In this document: one piece after another, positions 26,839 to 41,190 of the stretch
How positions within the stretch are numbered: the stretch's first letter is position 1
How the letters are laid out: every line of letters begins with the position of its first letter
DNA from: Siphonodentalium dalli
Taxonomy: Eukaryota > Mollusca > Scaphopoda > Gadilida > Siphonodentaliidae
NCBI GenBank assembly: GCA_032622095.1
Contig: CP136069.1
Coordinates: forward strand, 35,564,194 to 35,628,193
Reading direction: 5' to 3'
Length of the DNA: 64,000 bases
Notes under the pieces: model-generated
Told to the model about the DNA's origin: nothing
The model's input: only the letters and a program-made list of their open reading frames with translations
The model's database searches: none
Made by a program: the position numbers and the translations under genes

Positions 26839-29800
26839 AATACCTAGTATTTTTGAAAGCGACTGTACTTCTCATTTGCATGGGCAAAATCCCTTTAACG
26901 TTTTGGACACTTTTATCGTATTAATGTGCAAGCAGGCATGTTTCGCGATAGTACGGCACATTCGGTCGCAGGCCGGACCTCACGGTTTGGCTAATGAGCA
27001 GGGTTTGGGAGTTGGATAATTGGGGTGGGGCAGGCTGTTTGAGGCCCCATAAAATGCCCAGTATTTTTGAAAGCGACTGTACTTTGCATATGCACAGGCA
27101 AAATCCCTTTAACGTTTTGGACACTTTTATCGTATCAATGTGCAAGCAGGCATGTTTCGCGATAGGACGGCACATTCGGTCGCAGGCCGACCTCGCGGTT
27201 TGGCTAATGAGCAGGGGTTGCAAGTTGGATAATTGGGGTGGGGCAGGCTGTTTGAGGCCCCATAAAATACCTAGTATTTTTGAAAGCGACTGTACTTTGC
27301 ATCTGCACGTGCAAAATCCCTTTAAAGTTTTGGACACTTGTATCGTATCAATGTGCAAGCAGGCATGTTTCGCGATAGGACGGCACATTCGGTCGCAGGC
27401 CGGACCTCACGGTTTGGCTAATGAGCAGGGGTTGGGAGTTGGATAATTGGGGTGGGGCAGGCTGTTTGAGGCCCCATAAAATACCTAGTATTTTTGAAAG
27501 CGACTGTACTTTGCATCTGCACGGGCAAAACCCCTTTAACGTTTTGGACACTTTTATCGTATCAATGTGCAAGCAGGCATGTTTCGCGATAGGACGGCAC
27601 ATTCGGTCGCAGGCCGAACCTCACGGTTTGGCTAATGAGCAGGGGTTGAGAATTGGATAATTGGGGTGGGGCAGGCTGTTTGAGGCCCCATAAAATGCCC
27701 AGTATTTTTGAAAGCGACTGTACTTTGCATCTGCACGGGCAAAATCCCTTAACGTTTTGGACACTTGTATCGTATCAATGTGCAAGCAGGCATGTTTCGC
27801 GATAGGACGGCACATTCGGTCGCAGGCCGGACCTCACGGTTTGGCTAATGAGCAGGGGTTGGGAGTTGGATAACTAGGGTGGGGCAGGCTGTTTGAGGCC
27901 CCATAAAATGCCCAGTATTTTTGAAAGCGACTGCACATTGCATCTGCACGGGCAAAATCCCTTTGACGTTTTGGACACTTTTATCGTATCAATGTGCAAG
28001 CAGGCATGTTTCGCGATAGGACAGCACATTCGGTCGCAGGCCGGACCTCACGGTTTGGCTAATGAGCAGGGGTTGGGAGTTGGATAATTGGGGTGGGGCA
28101 GGCTGTTTGAGGCCCCATAAAATACCTAGTATTTTTGAAAGCGACTGTACTTTGCATCTGCACGGGCAAAATCCCTTTAACGTTTTGGACACTTTTATCG
28201 TATCAATGTGCAAGCAGGCATGTTTCGCGATAGGACGGCACATTAGTTCGCAGGCCGAACCTCACGGTTTGGCTAATGAGCAGGGGTTGGGAATTGGATA
28301 ATTGGGGTGGGGCAGGCTGTTTGAGGCCCCATAAAATGCCCAGTATTTTTGAAAGCGACTGTACTTTGCATCTGCACGGGGAAAATCCCTTAACGTTTTG
28401 GACACTTGTATCGTATCAATGTGAAAGCAGGCATGTTTCGCGATAGGACGGCACATTCGGTCGCAGGCCGGACCTCACGGTTTGGCTAATGAGCAGGGGT
28501 TGGGAGTTGGATAATTAGGGTGGGGCAGGCTGTTTGAGGCCCCATAAAATGCCCAGTATTTTTGAAAGCGACTGCACATTGCATCTGCACGGGCAAAATC
28601 CCTTTGACGTTTTGGACACTTTTATCGTATCAATGTGCAAGCAGGCATGTATCGCGATAGGACAGCACATTCGGTCGCAGGCCGGACCTCACGGTTTGGC
28701 TAATGAGCAGGGGTTGGGATTTGGATAATTGGGGTGGGGCAGGCTGTTTGAGGCCCCATAAAATGCCTAGTATTTTTGAAAGCGACTGTACTTTGCATCT
28801 GCACGGGCAAAATCCCTTAACGTTTTGGACACTTGTATCGTATCAATGTGAAAGCAGGCATGTTTCGCGATAGGACGGCACATTCGGTCGCAGGCCGGAC
28901 CTCACGGTTTGGCTAATGAGCAGGGGTTGGGAGTTGGATAATTAGGGTGGGGCAGGCTGTTTGAGGCCCCATAAAATGCCCAGTATTTTTGAAAGCGACT
29001 GCACATTGCATCTGCACGGGCAAAATCCCTTTGACGTTTTGGACTCTTTTATCGTATCAATGTGCAAGCAGGCATGTTTCGCGATAGGACGGCACATTCG
29101 GTCGCAGGCCGGACCTCACGGTTTGGCTAATGAGCAGGGGTTGGAAGTTGGAAACTTGGGGTGGGGCAGGCTGTTTGAGGCCCCATAAAATACCTAGTAT
29201 TTTTGAAAGCGACTGCACATTGCATCTGCACGGGCAAAATCCCTTTGACGTTTTGGACACTTTTATCGTATCAATGTGCAAGCAGGCATGTATCGCGATA
29301 GGACAGCACATTCGGTCGCAGGCCGGACCTCACGGTTTGGCTAATGAGCAGGGGTTGGGATTTGGATAATTGGGGTGGGGCAGGCTGTTTGAGGCCCCAT
29401 AAAATGCCTAGTATTTTTGAAAGCGACTGTACTTTGCATCTGCACGGGCAAAATCCCTTAACGTTTTGGACACTTGTATCGTATCAATGTGAAAGCAGGC
29501 ATGTTTCGCGATAGGACGGCACATTCGGTCGCAGGCCGGACCTCACGGTTTGGCTAATGAGCAGGGGTTGGGAGTTGGATAATTAGGGTGGGGCAGGCTG
29601 TTTGAGGCCCCATAAAATGCCCAGTATTTTTGAAAGCGACTGCACATTGCATCTGCACGGGCAAAATCCCTTTGACGTTTTGGACTCTTTTATCGTATCA
29701 ATGTGCAAGCAGGCATGTTTCGCGATAGGACGGCACATTCGGTCGCAGGCCGGACCTCACGGTTTGGCTAATGAGCAGGGGTTGGAAGTTGGAAACTTGG

Positions 29801-31694
29801 GGTGGGGCAGGCTGTTTGAGGCCTCATAAAATACCTAGTATTTTTGAAAGCGACTGTACTTCTCATCTGCATGGGCAAAATCCCTTTAACGTTTTGGACA
29901 CTTTTATCGTATTAATGTGCAATCAGGCATGTTTCGCGATAGTACGGCACATTCGGTCGCAGGCCGGACCTCACGGTTTGGCTAATGAGCAGGGGTTGGG
30001 AGTTGGATAATTGGGGTGGGGCAGGCTGTTTGAGGCCCCATAAAATGCCCAGTATTTTTGAAAGCGACTGTACTTTGCATATGCACAGGCAAAATCCCTT
30101 TAACGTTTTGGACACTTTTATCGTATCAATGTGCAAGCAGGCATGTTTCGCGATAGGACGGCACATTCGGTCGCAGGCCGGACCTCACGGTTTGGCTAAT
30201 GAGCAGGGGTTGCGAGTTGGATAATTGGGGTGGGGCAGGCTGTTTGAGGCCCCATAAAATACCTAGTATTTTTGAAAGCGACTGTACTTTGCATCTGCAC
30301 GTGCAAAATCCCTTTAAAGTTTTGGACACTTGTTTCGTATCAATGTGCAAGCAGGCATGTTTCGCGATAGGACGGCACATTCGGTCGCAGGCCGGACCTC
30401 ACGGTTTGGCTAATGAGCAGGGGTTGGGAGTTGGATAATTGGGGTGGGGCAGGCTGTTTGAGGCCCCATAAAATACCTAGTATTTTTGAAAGCGACTGTA
30501 CTTTGCATCTGCACGGGCAAAACCCCTTTAACGTTTTGGACACTTTTATCGTATCAATGTGCAAGCAGGCATGTTTCGCGATAGGACGGCACATTCGGTC
30601 GCAGGCCGAACCTCACGGTTTGGCTAATGAGCAGGGGTTGGGAATTGGATAATTGGGGTGGGGCAGGCTGTTTGAGGCCCCATAAAATGCCCAGTATTTT
30701 TGAAAGCGACTGTACTTTGCATCTGCACGGGCAAAATCCCTTAACGTTTTGGACACTTGTATCGTATCAATGTGCAAGCAGGCATGTTTCGCGATAGGAC
30801 GGCACATTCGGTCGCAGGCCGGACCTCACGGTTTGGCTAATGAGCAGGGGTTGGGAGTTGGATAATTAGGGTGGGGCAGGCTGTTTGAGGCCCCATAAAA
30901 TGCCCAGTATTTTTGAAAGCGACTGCACATTGCATCTGCACGGGCAAAATCCCTTTGACGTTTTGGACACTTTTATCGTATCAATGTGCAAGCAGGCATG
31001 TTTCGCGATAGGACAGCACATTCGGTCGCAGGCCGGACCTCACGGTTTGGCTAATGAGCAGGGGTTGGGAGTTGGATAATTGGGGTGGGGCAGGCTGTTT
31101 GAGGCCCCATAAAATACCTAGTATTTTTGAAAGCGACTGTACTTTGCATCTGCACGGGCAAAATCCCTTTAACGTTTTGGACACTTTTATCGTATCAATG
31201 TGCAAGCAGGCATGTTTCGCGATAGGACGGCACATTAGGTCGCAGGCCGAACCTCACGGTTTGGCTAATGAGCAGGGGTTGGGAATTGGATAATTGGGGT
31301 GGGGCAGGCTGTTTGAGGCCCCATAAAATGCCCAGTATTTTTGAAAGCGACTGTACTTTGCATCTGCACGGGGAAAATCCCTTAACGTTTTGGACACTTG
31401 TATCGTATCAATGTGAAAGCAGGCATGTTTCGCGATAGGACGGCACATTCGGTCGCAGGCCGGACCTCACGGTTTGGCTAATGAGCAGGGGTTGGGAGTT
31501 GGATAATTAGGGTGGGGCAGGCTGTTTGAGGCCCCATAAAATGCCCAGTATTTTTGAAAGCGACTGCACATTGCATCTGCACGGGCAAAATCCCTTTGAC
31601 GTTTTGGACACTTTTATCGTATCAATGTGCAAGCAGGCATGTTTCGCGATAGGACAGCACATTCGGTCGCAGGCCGGACCTCACGGTTTGGCTA
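26780..31694 (+). repeat. About 14-monomer duplication, offset 2991-2992 bp
   Basis: Monomers starting 26780, 26994, 27421, 27893 and 28062 recur at 29771, 29985, 30413, 30885 and 31054. Shared rare changes include 'cttctcatYtgcatggg', 'cacgtgcaaaatcc' and 'cattagKtcgcagg'. The offset falls 4 bp short of 14 x 214 because of the single-base deletions carried by the 213-bp monomer class in this region. Confidence 0.8.
28534..29829 (+). repeat. 3-monomer HOR (641 bp), two copies
   Basis: The series containing 'gcatgtatcgcgatagg', 'cccttaacg' and 'gtcaatt/attagggtgg' monomers starting at about 28534 and 28961 recurs 641 bp later (about 29175 and 29602). One of the three monomers is 213 bp, hence 641 rather than 642. 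Confidence 0.75.
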
Positions 31695-34688
31695 ATGAGC
31701 AGGGGTTGGGAGTTGGATAATTGGGGTGGGGCAGGCTGTTTGAGGCCCCATAACATGCCCAGTATGTTTGAAAGCGACTGTACTTTGCATATGCACAGGC
31801 AAAATCGCTTTAACGTTTTGGACACTTTTATCGTATCAATATGCAAGCAGGCATGTTTCGCGATAGGACGGCACATTCGGTCGCAGGCCGGACCTCACGG
31901 TTTGGCTAATGAGCAGGGGTGGGAAGTTGGATAATTGGGGTGGGGCAGGCTGTTTGAGGCCCCATAAAATACCTAGTATTTTTGAAAGCGACTGTACTTT
32001 GCATATGCACGGGCAAAATCCCTTTAACGTTTTGGATACTTGTATCGTATCAATGTGCAAGCAGGCATGTTTCGCGATAGGACGGCACATTCGGTCGCAG
32101 GCCGGACCTCACGGTTTGGCTAATGAGCAGGGGTTGGGGGTTGGATAATTGGGGTGGGGCAGGCTGTTTGAGGCCCCATAAAATGCCCAGTATTTTTGAA
32201 AGCGACTGTACTTTCATCTGCACGGGCAAAATCCCTTTAACGTTTTGGACACTTTTATCGTATCAATGTGCAAGCAGGCATGTTTCGCGATAGGACGTCA
32301 CATTCGGTCGCAGGCCGGACCTCACGGTTTGGCTAATGAGCAGGGGTTGGGAGTTGGATAATTGGGGTGGGGCAGGCTGTTTGAGGCCCCATAAAATGCC
32401 CAGTATTTTTGAAAGCGTCTGTACTTTGCATCTGCACGGGCAAAATCCCTTTAACGTTTTGGACACTTTTATCGTATCAATGTGCAAGCAGGCATGTTTC
32501 GCAATAGGACGGCACATTCGGTCGCAGGCCGGACCTCACGGTTTGGCTAATGAGCAGGGGTCGGGAGTTGGATAATTGGGGTGGGGCAGGCTGTTTGAGG
32601 CCCCATAAAATGCCCAGTATTTTTGAAAGCGACTGTACTTTGCATATGCACAGGCAAAATCCCTTTAACGTTTTGGACACTTTTATCGTATCAATGTGCA
32701 AGCAGGCATGTTTCGCGATAGGACGGCACATTCGGTCGCAGGCCGGACCTCACGGTTTGGCTAATGAGCAGGGGTTGGAAGTTGGATAATTGGGGTGGGG
32801 CAGGCTGTTTGAGGCCCCATAAAACACCTAGTATTTTTGAAAGCGACTGTACATTGCATCTGCACGGGCAAAATCCCTTTGACGTTTTGGACACTTTTAT
32901 CGTATCAATGTGCAAGCAGGCATGTTTCGCGATAGGACAGCACATTCGGTCGCAGGCCGGACCTCACGGTTTGGCTAATGAGCAGGGGTTGGGAGTTGAA
33001 TAATTGGGGTGGGGCAGGCTGTTTGAGGCCCCATAAAATGCCCAGTATTTTTGAAAGCGACTGTACTTTTCATCTGCACGGGCAAAATCCCTTTAACGTT
33101 TTGGACACTTTTATCGTATCAATGTGCAAGCAGGCATGTTTCGCAATAGGACGGCACATTCGGTCGCAGGCCGGACCTCACGGTTTGGCTAATGAGCAGG
33201 GGTTGGGAGTTGGATAATTGGGGTGGGGCAGGCTGTTTGAGGCCCCATAACATGCCCAGTATGTTTGAAAGCGACTGTACTTTGCATATGCACAGGAAAA
33301 ATCGCTTTAACGTTTTGGACACTTTTATCGTATCAATATGCAAGCAGGCATGTTTCGCGATAGGACGGCACATTCGGTCGCAAGCCGGACCTCACGGTTT
33401 GGCTAATGAGCAGGGGTGGGAAGTTGGATAATTGGGGTGGGGCAGGCTGTTTGAGGCCCCATAAAATACCTAGTATTTTTGAAAGCGACTGTACTTTGCA
33501 TATGCACGGGCAAAATCCCTTTAACGTTTTGGATACTTGTATCGTATCAATGTGCAAGCAGGCATGTTTCGCGATAGGACGGCACATTCGGTCGCAGGCC
33601 GGACCTCACGGTTTGGCTAATGAGCAGGGGTTGGGAGTTGGATAATTGGGGTGGGGCAGGCTGTTTGAGGCCCCATAAAATGCCCAGTATTTTTGAAAGC
33701 GACTGTACTTTCATCTGCACGGGCAAAATCCCTTTAACGTTTTGGACACTTTTATCGTATCAATGTGCAAGCAGGCATGTTTCGCGATAGGACGTCACAT
33801 TCGGTCGCAGGCCGGACCTCACGGTTTGGCTAATGAGCAGGGGTTGGGAGTTGGATAATTGGGGTGGGGCAGGCTGTTTGAGGCCCCATAAAATGCCCAG
33901 TATTTTTGAAAGCGTCTGTACTTTGCATCTGCACGGGCAAAATCCCTTTAACGTTTTGGACACTTTTATCGTATCAATGTGCAAGCAGGCATGTTTCGCA
34001 ATAGGACGGCACATTCGGTCGCAGGCCGGACCTCACGGTTTGGCTAATGAGCAGGGGTTGGGAGTTGGATAATTGGGGTGGGGCAGGCTGTTTGAGGCCC
34101 CATAAAATGCCCAGTATTTTTGAAAGCGACTGTACTTTGCATATGCACAGGCAAAATCCCTTTAACGTTTTGGAAACTTTTATCGTATCAATGTGCAAGC
34201 AGGCATGTTTCGCAATAGGACGGCACATTCGGTCGCAGGCCGGACCTCACGGTTTGGCTAATGAGCAGGGGTTGGAAGTTGGATAATTGGGGTGGGGCAG
34301 GCTGTTTGAGGCCCCATAAAACACCTAGTATTTTTGAAAGCGACTGTACTTTGCATCTGCACGGGCAAAATCCCTTTGATGTTTTGGACACTTTTATCGT
34401 ATCAATGTGCAAGCAGGCATGTTTCGCGATAGGACAGCACATTCGGTCGCAGGCCGCACCTCACGGTTTGGCTAATGAGCAGGGGTTGGGAGTTGGATAA
34501 TTGGGGTGGGGCAGGCTGTTTGAGGCCCCATAAAATGCCCAGTATTTTTGAAAGCGACTGTACTTTTCATCTGCACGGGCAAAATCCCTTTAACGTTTTG
34601 GACACTTTTATCGTATCAATGTGCAAGCAGGCATGTTTCGCAATAGGACGGCACATTCGGTCGCAGGCCGGACCTCACGGTTTGGCTA
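31695..34688 (+). repeat. 7-monomer HOR (1497 bp), two copies
   Basis: The variants 'ccataacatgcccagtatg' (31750 and 33247) and 'gtactttcatctg' (about 32211 and 33708) recur 1497 bp apart, in two adjacent copies. One monomer per copy lacks the G of TTTGCATC, which explains 1497 instead of 1498. Confidence 0.85.
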
Positions 34689-37600
34689 ATGAGCAGGGGT
34701 TGGGAGTTGGATAATTGGGGTGGGGCAGGCTGTTTGAGGCCCCATAAAATGCCCAGTATTTTTGAAAGCGACTGTACTTTGCATATGCACAGGCAAAATC
34801 CCTTTAACGTTTTGGACACTTTTATCGTATCAATGTGCAAGCAGGCATGTTTCGCGATAGGACGGCACATTCGGTCGCAGGCCGGACATCACGGATTGGC
34901 TAATGAGCAGGGGTTGGAAGTTGGATAATTGGGGTGGGGCAGGCTGTTTGAGGCCCCATAAAATACCTAGTATTTTTGAAAGCGACTGTACTTTGCATCT
35001 GCACGGGCAAAATCCCTTTAACGTTTTGGACACTTTTATCGTATCAATGTGCAAGCAGGCATGTTTCGCGATAGGACGGCACATTCGGTCGCAGGCCGGA
35101 CCTCACGGTTTGGCTAATGAGCAGGGGTTGGGAGTTGGATAATTGGGGTGGGGCAGGCTGTTTGAGGCCCCATAAAATACCTAGTATTTTTGAAAGGGAC
35201 TGTACTTTGCATCTGCACGGGCAAAATCCATTTAACGTTTTGGACACTTTTATCGTATCAATGTGCAAGCAGGCATGTTTCGCGATAGGACGGCACATTC
35301 GGTCGCAGGCCGAACCTCACGGTTTGGCTAATGAGCAGGGGTTGGGAATTGGATAATAGGGGTGGGGCAGGCTGTTTGAGGCCCCATAAAATGCCCAGTA
35401 TTTTTGAAAGCGACTGTACTTTGCATCTGCACGGGGAAAATCCCTTTAGTGTTTTGGACACTTGTATCGTATCAATGTGCAAGCAGGCATGTTTCGCGAT
35501 AGGACAGCACATTCGGTCGCAGGCCGGACCTCACGGTTTGGCTAATGAGCAGGGGTTGGGAGTTGGATAATTGGGGTGGGGCAGGCTGTTTGAGGCCCCA
35601 TAAAATGCCCCGTATTTTTGAAAGCGACTGTACTTTGCATCTGCACGGGCAAAATCCCTTTAACGTTTTGGACACTTTTATCGTATCAATGTGCAAGCAG
35701 GCATGTTTCGCAATAGGACGGCACATTCGGTCGCAGGCCGGACCTCACGGTTTGGCTAATGAGCAGGGGTTGGGAGTTGGATAATTGGGGTGGGGCAGGC
35801 TGTTTGAGGCCCCATAAAATGCCCAGTATTTTTGAAAGCGACTGTACTTTGCATATGCACAGGCAAAATCCCTTTAACGTTTTGGACACTTTTATCGTAT
35901 CAATGTGCAAGCAGGCATGTTTCGCGATAGGACGGCACATTCGGTCGCAGGCCGAACCTCACGGTTTGGCTAATGAGCAGGGGTTGGGAATTGGATAATT
36001 GGGGTGGGGCAGGCTGTTTGAGGCCCCATAAAATGCCCAGTATTTTTGAAAGCGACTGTACTTTGCATCTGCACGGGCAAAATCCCTTTAACGTTTTGGA
36101 CACTTGTATCGTATCAATGTGAAAGCAGGCATGTTTCGCGATAGGACGGCACATTCGGTCGCAGGCCGGACCTCACGGTTTGGCTAATGAGTAGGGGTTG
36201 GGAGTTGGATAATTGGGGTGGGGCAGGCTGTTTGAGGCCCCATAAAATGCCCAGTATTTTTGAAAGCGACTGTACATTGCATCTGCACGGGCAAAATCCC
36301 TTTGACGTTTTGGACACTTTTATCGTATCAATGTGCAAGCAGGCATGTTTCGCGATAGGACGGCACATTCGGTCGCAGGCCGGACCTCACGGTTTGGCTA
36401 ATGAGCAGGGGTTGGAAGTTGGATAATTGGGGTGGGGCAGGCTGTTTGAGGCCCCATAAAATACCTAGTATTTTTGAAAGCGACTGTACATTGCATCTGC
36501 ACGGGCAAAATCCCTTTGACGTTTTGGACACTTTTATCGTATCAATGTGCAAGCAGGCATGTTTCGCGATAGGACAGCACATTCGGTCGCAGGCCGGACC
36601 TCACGGTTTGGCTAATGAGCAGGGGTTGGGAGTTGGATAATTGGGGTGGGGCAGGCTGTTTGAGGCCCCATAAAATGCCCAGTATTTTTGAAAGCGACTG
36701 TACTTTTCAAATGCACGGGCAAAATCCCTTTAACGTTTTGGACACTTTTATCGTATCAATGTGCAAGCAGGCATGTTTCGCAATAGGACGGCACATTCGG
36801 TCGCAGGCCGGACCTCACGGTTTGGCTAATGAGCAGGGGTTGGGAGTTGGATAATTGGGGTGGGGCAGGCTGTTTGAGGCCCCATAAAATGCCCAGTATT
36901 TTTGAAAGCGACTGTACTTTGCATATGCACAGGCAAAATCCCTTTAACGTTTTGGACACTTTTATCGTATCAATGTGCAAGCAGGCATGTTTCGCGATAG
37001 GACGGCACATTCGGTCGCAGGCCGGACCTCACGGATTGGCTAATGAGCAGGGGTTGGAAGTTGGATAATTGGGGTGGGGCAGGCTGTTTGAGGCCCCATA
37101 AAATACCTAGTATTTTTGAAAGCGACTGTACTTTGCACGGGCAAAATCCCTTTAACGTTTTGGACACTTGTATCGTATCAATGTGCAAGCAGGCATGTTT
37201 CGCGATAGGACGGCACATTCGGTCGCAGGCCGGACCTCACGGTTTGGCTAATGAGCAGGGGTTGGGAGTTGGATAATTGGGGTGGGGCAGGCTGTTTGAG
37301 GCCCCATAAAATACCTAGTATTTTTGAAAGCGACTGTACTTTGCATCTGCACGGGCAAAATCCATTTAACGTTTTGGACACTTTTATCGTATCAATGTGC
37401 AAGCAGGCATGTTTCGCGATAGGACGGCACATTCGGTCGCAGGCCGAACCTCACGGTTTGGCTAATGAGCAGGGGTTGGGAATTGGATAATAGGGGTGGG
37501 GCAGGCTGTTTGAGGCCCCATAAAATGCCCAGTATTTTTGAAAGCGACTGTACTTTGCATCTGCACGGGCAAAATCCCTTTAATGTTTTGGACACTTGTA

Positions 37601-38750
37601 TCGTATCAATGTGCAAGCAGGCATGTTTCGCGATAGGACAGCACATTCGGTCGCAGGCCGGACCTCACGGTTTGGCTAATGAGCAGGGGTTGGGAGTTGG
37701 ATAATTGGGGTGGGGCAGGCTGTTTGAGGCCCCATAAAATGCCCAGTATTTTTGAAAGCGACTGTACTTTGCATCTGCACGGGCAAAATCCCTTTAACGT
37801 TTTGGACACTTTTATCGTATCAATGTGCAAGCAGGCATGTTTCGCAATAGGACGGCACATTCGGTCGCAGGCCGGACCTCACGGTTTGGCTAATGAGCAG
37901 GGGTTGGGAATTGGATAATTGGGGTGGGGCAGGCTGTTTGAGGCCCCATAAAATGCCCAGTATTTTTGAAAGCGACTGTACTTTGCATATGCACGGGCAA
38001 AATCCCTTTAACGTTTTGGACACTTTTATCGTATCAATGTGCAAGCAGGCATGTTTCGCGATAGGACGGCACATTCGGTCGCAGGCCGAACCTCACGGTT
38101 TGGCTAATGAGCAGGGGTTGGGAATTGGATAATTGGGGTGGGGCAGGCTGTTTGAGGCCCCATAAAATGCCCAGTATTTTTGAAAGCGACTGTACTTTGC
38201 ATCTGCACGGGCAAAATCCCTTTAACGTTTTGGACACTTGTATCGTTTCAATGTGAAAGCAGGCATGTTTCGCGATAGGACGGCACATTCGGTCGCAGGC
38301 CGGACCTCACGGTTTGGCTAATGAGTAGGGGTTGGGAGTTGGATAATTGGGGTGGGGCAGGCTGTTTGAGGCCCCATAAAATGCCCAGTATTTTTGAAAG
38401 CGACTGTACATTGCATCTGCACGGGCAAAATCCCTTTGACGTTTTGGACACTTTTATCGTATCAATGTGCAAGCAGGCATGTTTCGCGATAGGACAGCAC
38501 ATTCGGTCGCAGGCCGGACCTCACGGTTTGGCTAATGAGCAGGGGTTGGGAGTTGGATAATTGGGGTGGGGCAGGCTGTTTGAGGCCCCATAAAATGCCC
38601 AGTATTTTTGAAAGCGACTGTACTTTGCATCTGCACGGGCAAAATCCCTTTAACGTTTTGGACACTTTTATCGTATCAATGTGCAAGCAGGCATGTTTCG
38701 CACTAGGACGGCACATTCGGTCGCAGGCCGGACCTCACGGTTTGGCTAAT
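34689..38750 (+). repeat. 10-monomer HOR (2140/2134 bp), two copies
   Basis: Series 34689-36828 recurs from 36829. The offset is 2140 until about 37135 and 2134 afterwards, because the second copy lost 6 bp (CTTTGCACGGGC for CTTTGCATCTGCACGGGC). Shared markers are 'cacggattggc' and 'gataataggggtgg'. Confidence 0.8.
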
Positions 38751-39204
38751 GAGCAGGGGTTGGGAGTTGGATAATTGGGGTGGGGCAGGCTGTTTGAGGC
38801 CCCATAAAATACCTAGTATTTTTGAAAGCGACTGTACTTTGCATCTGCACGGGCAAAATCCATTTAACGTTTTGGACACTTTTATCGTATCAATGTGCAA
38901 GCAGGCATGTTTCGCGATAGGACGGCACATTCGGTCGCAGGCCGAACCTCACGGTTTGGCTAATGAGCAGGGGTTGGGAATTGGATAATAGGGGTGGGGC
39001 AGGCTGTTTGAGGCCCCATAAAATGCCCAGTATTTTTGAAAGCGACTGTACTTTGCATCTGCACGGGCAAAATCCCTTTAATGTTTTGGACACTTGTATC
39101 GTATCAATGTGCAAGCAGGCATGTTTCGCGATAGGACAGCACATTCGGTCGCAGGCCGGACCTCACGGTTTGGCTAATGAGCAGGGGTTGGGAGTTGGAT
39201 AATT

Positions 39205-41190
39205 CGGGGTGGGGCAGGCTGTTTGAGGCCCCATAAAATACCCAGTATTTTTGAAAGCGACTGTACTTTGCATCTGCACGGGCAAAATCCATTTAACGTT
39301 TTGGACACTTTTATCGTATCAATGTGCAAGCAGGCATGTTTCGCAATAGGACGGCACATTCGGTCGCAGGTCGGACCTCCCCGGTTTGGCTAATGAGCAG
39401 GGGTTGGGAATTGGATAATAGGGGTGGGGGCAGGCTGTTTGAGGCCCCATAAAATGCCCAGTATTTTTGAAAGCGACTGTACTTTGCATATGCACGGGCA
39501 AAATCCCTTTAATGTTTTGGACACTTGTATCGTATCAATGTGCAAGCAGGCATGTTTCGCGATAGGACAGCACATTCGGTCGCAGGCCGGACCTCACGGT
39601 TTGGCTAATGAGCAGGGGGTTGGGAATTGGATAATTGGGGTGGGGCAGGCTGTTTGAGGCCCCATAAAATGCCCAGTATTTTTGAAGCGACTGTACTTTG
39701 CATCTGCACGGGCAAAATCCCTTTAACGTTTTGGACACTTTTATCGTATCAATGTGCAAGCAGGCATGTTTCGCAATAGGACGGCACATTCGGTCGCAGG
39801 TCGGACCTCCCGGTTTGGCTAATGAGCAGGGGTTGGGAGTTGGATAATTGGGGTGGGGCAGGCTGTTTGAGGCCCCATAAAATGCCCAGTATTTTTGAAA
39901 GCGACTGTACTTTGCATATGCACGGGCAAAATCCCTTTAACGTTTTGGACACTTTTATCGTATCAATGTGCAAGCAGGCATGTTTCGCGATAGGACGGCA
40001 CATTCGGTCGCAGGCCGAACCTCACGGTTTGGCTAATGAGCAGGGGTTGGGAATTGGATAATTGGGGTTTTGAGGGCCCATAAAATGCCCAGTATTTTTG
40101 AAAGCGGACTGTACTTTGCATCTGCACGGGGCAAAATCCCTTTAACGTTTTGGACACTTGTATCGTTTCAATGTGAAAGCAGGCATGTTTCGCGATAGGA
40201 CGGCACATTTCGGTCGCAGGCCGGACCTCACGGTTTGGCTAATGAGTAGGGGTTGGGAGTTGGATAATTGGGGTGGGGCAGGCTGTTTGAGGCCCCATAA
40301 AATGCCCAGTATTTTTGAAAGCGACTGTACATTGCATCTGCACGGGCAAAATCCCTTTGACGTTTTGGACACTTTTATCGTATCAATGTGCAAGCAGGCA
40401 TGTTTCGCGATAGGACAGCACATTCGGTCGCAGGCCGGACCTCTCGGTTTGGCTAATGAGCAGGGGTTGGGAGTTGGATAATTGGGGTGTGGGCCAGGCT
40501 GTTGAGGCCCCATAAAATGCCCAGTATTTTTGAAAGCGACTGTACCTTTGCATATGCACGGGCAAAATCCCTTTAACGTTTTGGGACACTTTTATCGTAT
40601 CAATGTGCAAGCAGGCATGTTTCGCACTAGGACGGCACATTCGGTACGCAGGCCGGACCTCACGGTTTGGCTAATGAGCAGGGGGTTGGGAGTTGGATAA
40701 TTGGGGTGGGGCAGGCTGTTTGAGGCCCCATAAATACCTAGTATTTTTGAAAGCGAACTGTACTTTGCATCTGCACGGGCCAAAATCCATTTAACGTTTT
40801 GGACACTTTTATCGTATCAATGTGCAAGCAGGCATGTTTCGCGATAGGACGGCACATTCGGTCGCAGGCCGAACCTCACGGTTTGGCTAATGAGCAGGGG
40901 TTGGGAATTGGATAATAGGGGTGGGGCAGGCTGTTTGAGGCCCCATAAAATGCCCAGTATTTTTGAAAGCGACTGTACTTTGCATCTGCACGGGCAAAAT
41001 CCCTTTAATGTTTTGGACACTTGTATCGTATCAATGTGCAAGCAGGCATGTTTCGCGATAGGGACAGCACATTCGGTCGCAGGCCGGACCTCACGGTTTG
41101 GCTAATGAGCAGGGGTTGGGAGTTGGATAATTGGGGAGGGGCAGGCTGTTTGAGGCCCCATAAAATGCCCAGTATTTTTGAAAAGCGACT
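39205..41190 (+). other. Indel-dense stretch of the satellite, probable sequencing or assembly error
   Basis: Monomer series 37.9-39.2 kb, 39.8-41.1 kb and 41.3-42.2 kb are variants of the same block, marked by 'gagtaggggttgg' near 38321, 40242 and 41748. Only the middle one is full of single-base indels, mostly in homopolymers. Examples: 39205 (attCgggg), 39379 (ctcccCgg), 39615 (caGggggtt), 39686 (one A missing), 40107 (gcGgactg), 40209 (cattTcgg), 40545, 40583, 40645, 40755, 40780, 41061 and 41183. I count about 19 events in 2 kb, against roughly none per 2 kb in most of the array. The pattern fits uncorrected long-read consensus better than evolution. Confidence 0.6.

Noticed and set aside
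26921-27446. 150- and 155-codon open frames on the two strands
   Set aside because: Produced only by a 1-bp deletion (CAGGCCGACCTCGCGG near 27187) that puts two neighbouring monomers in one frame.
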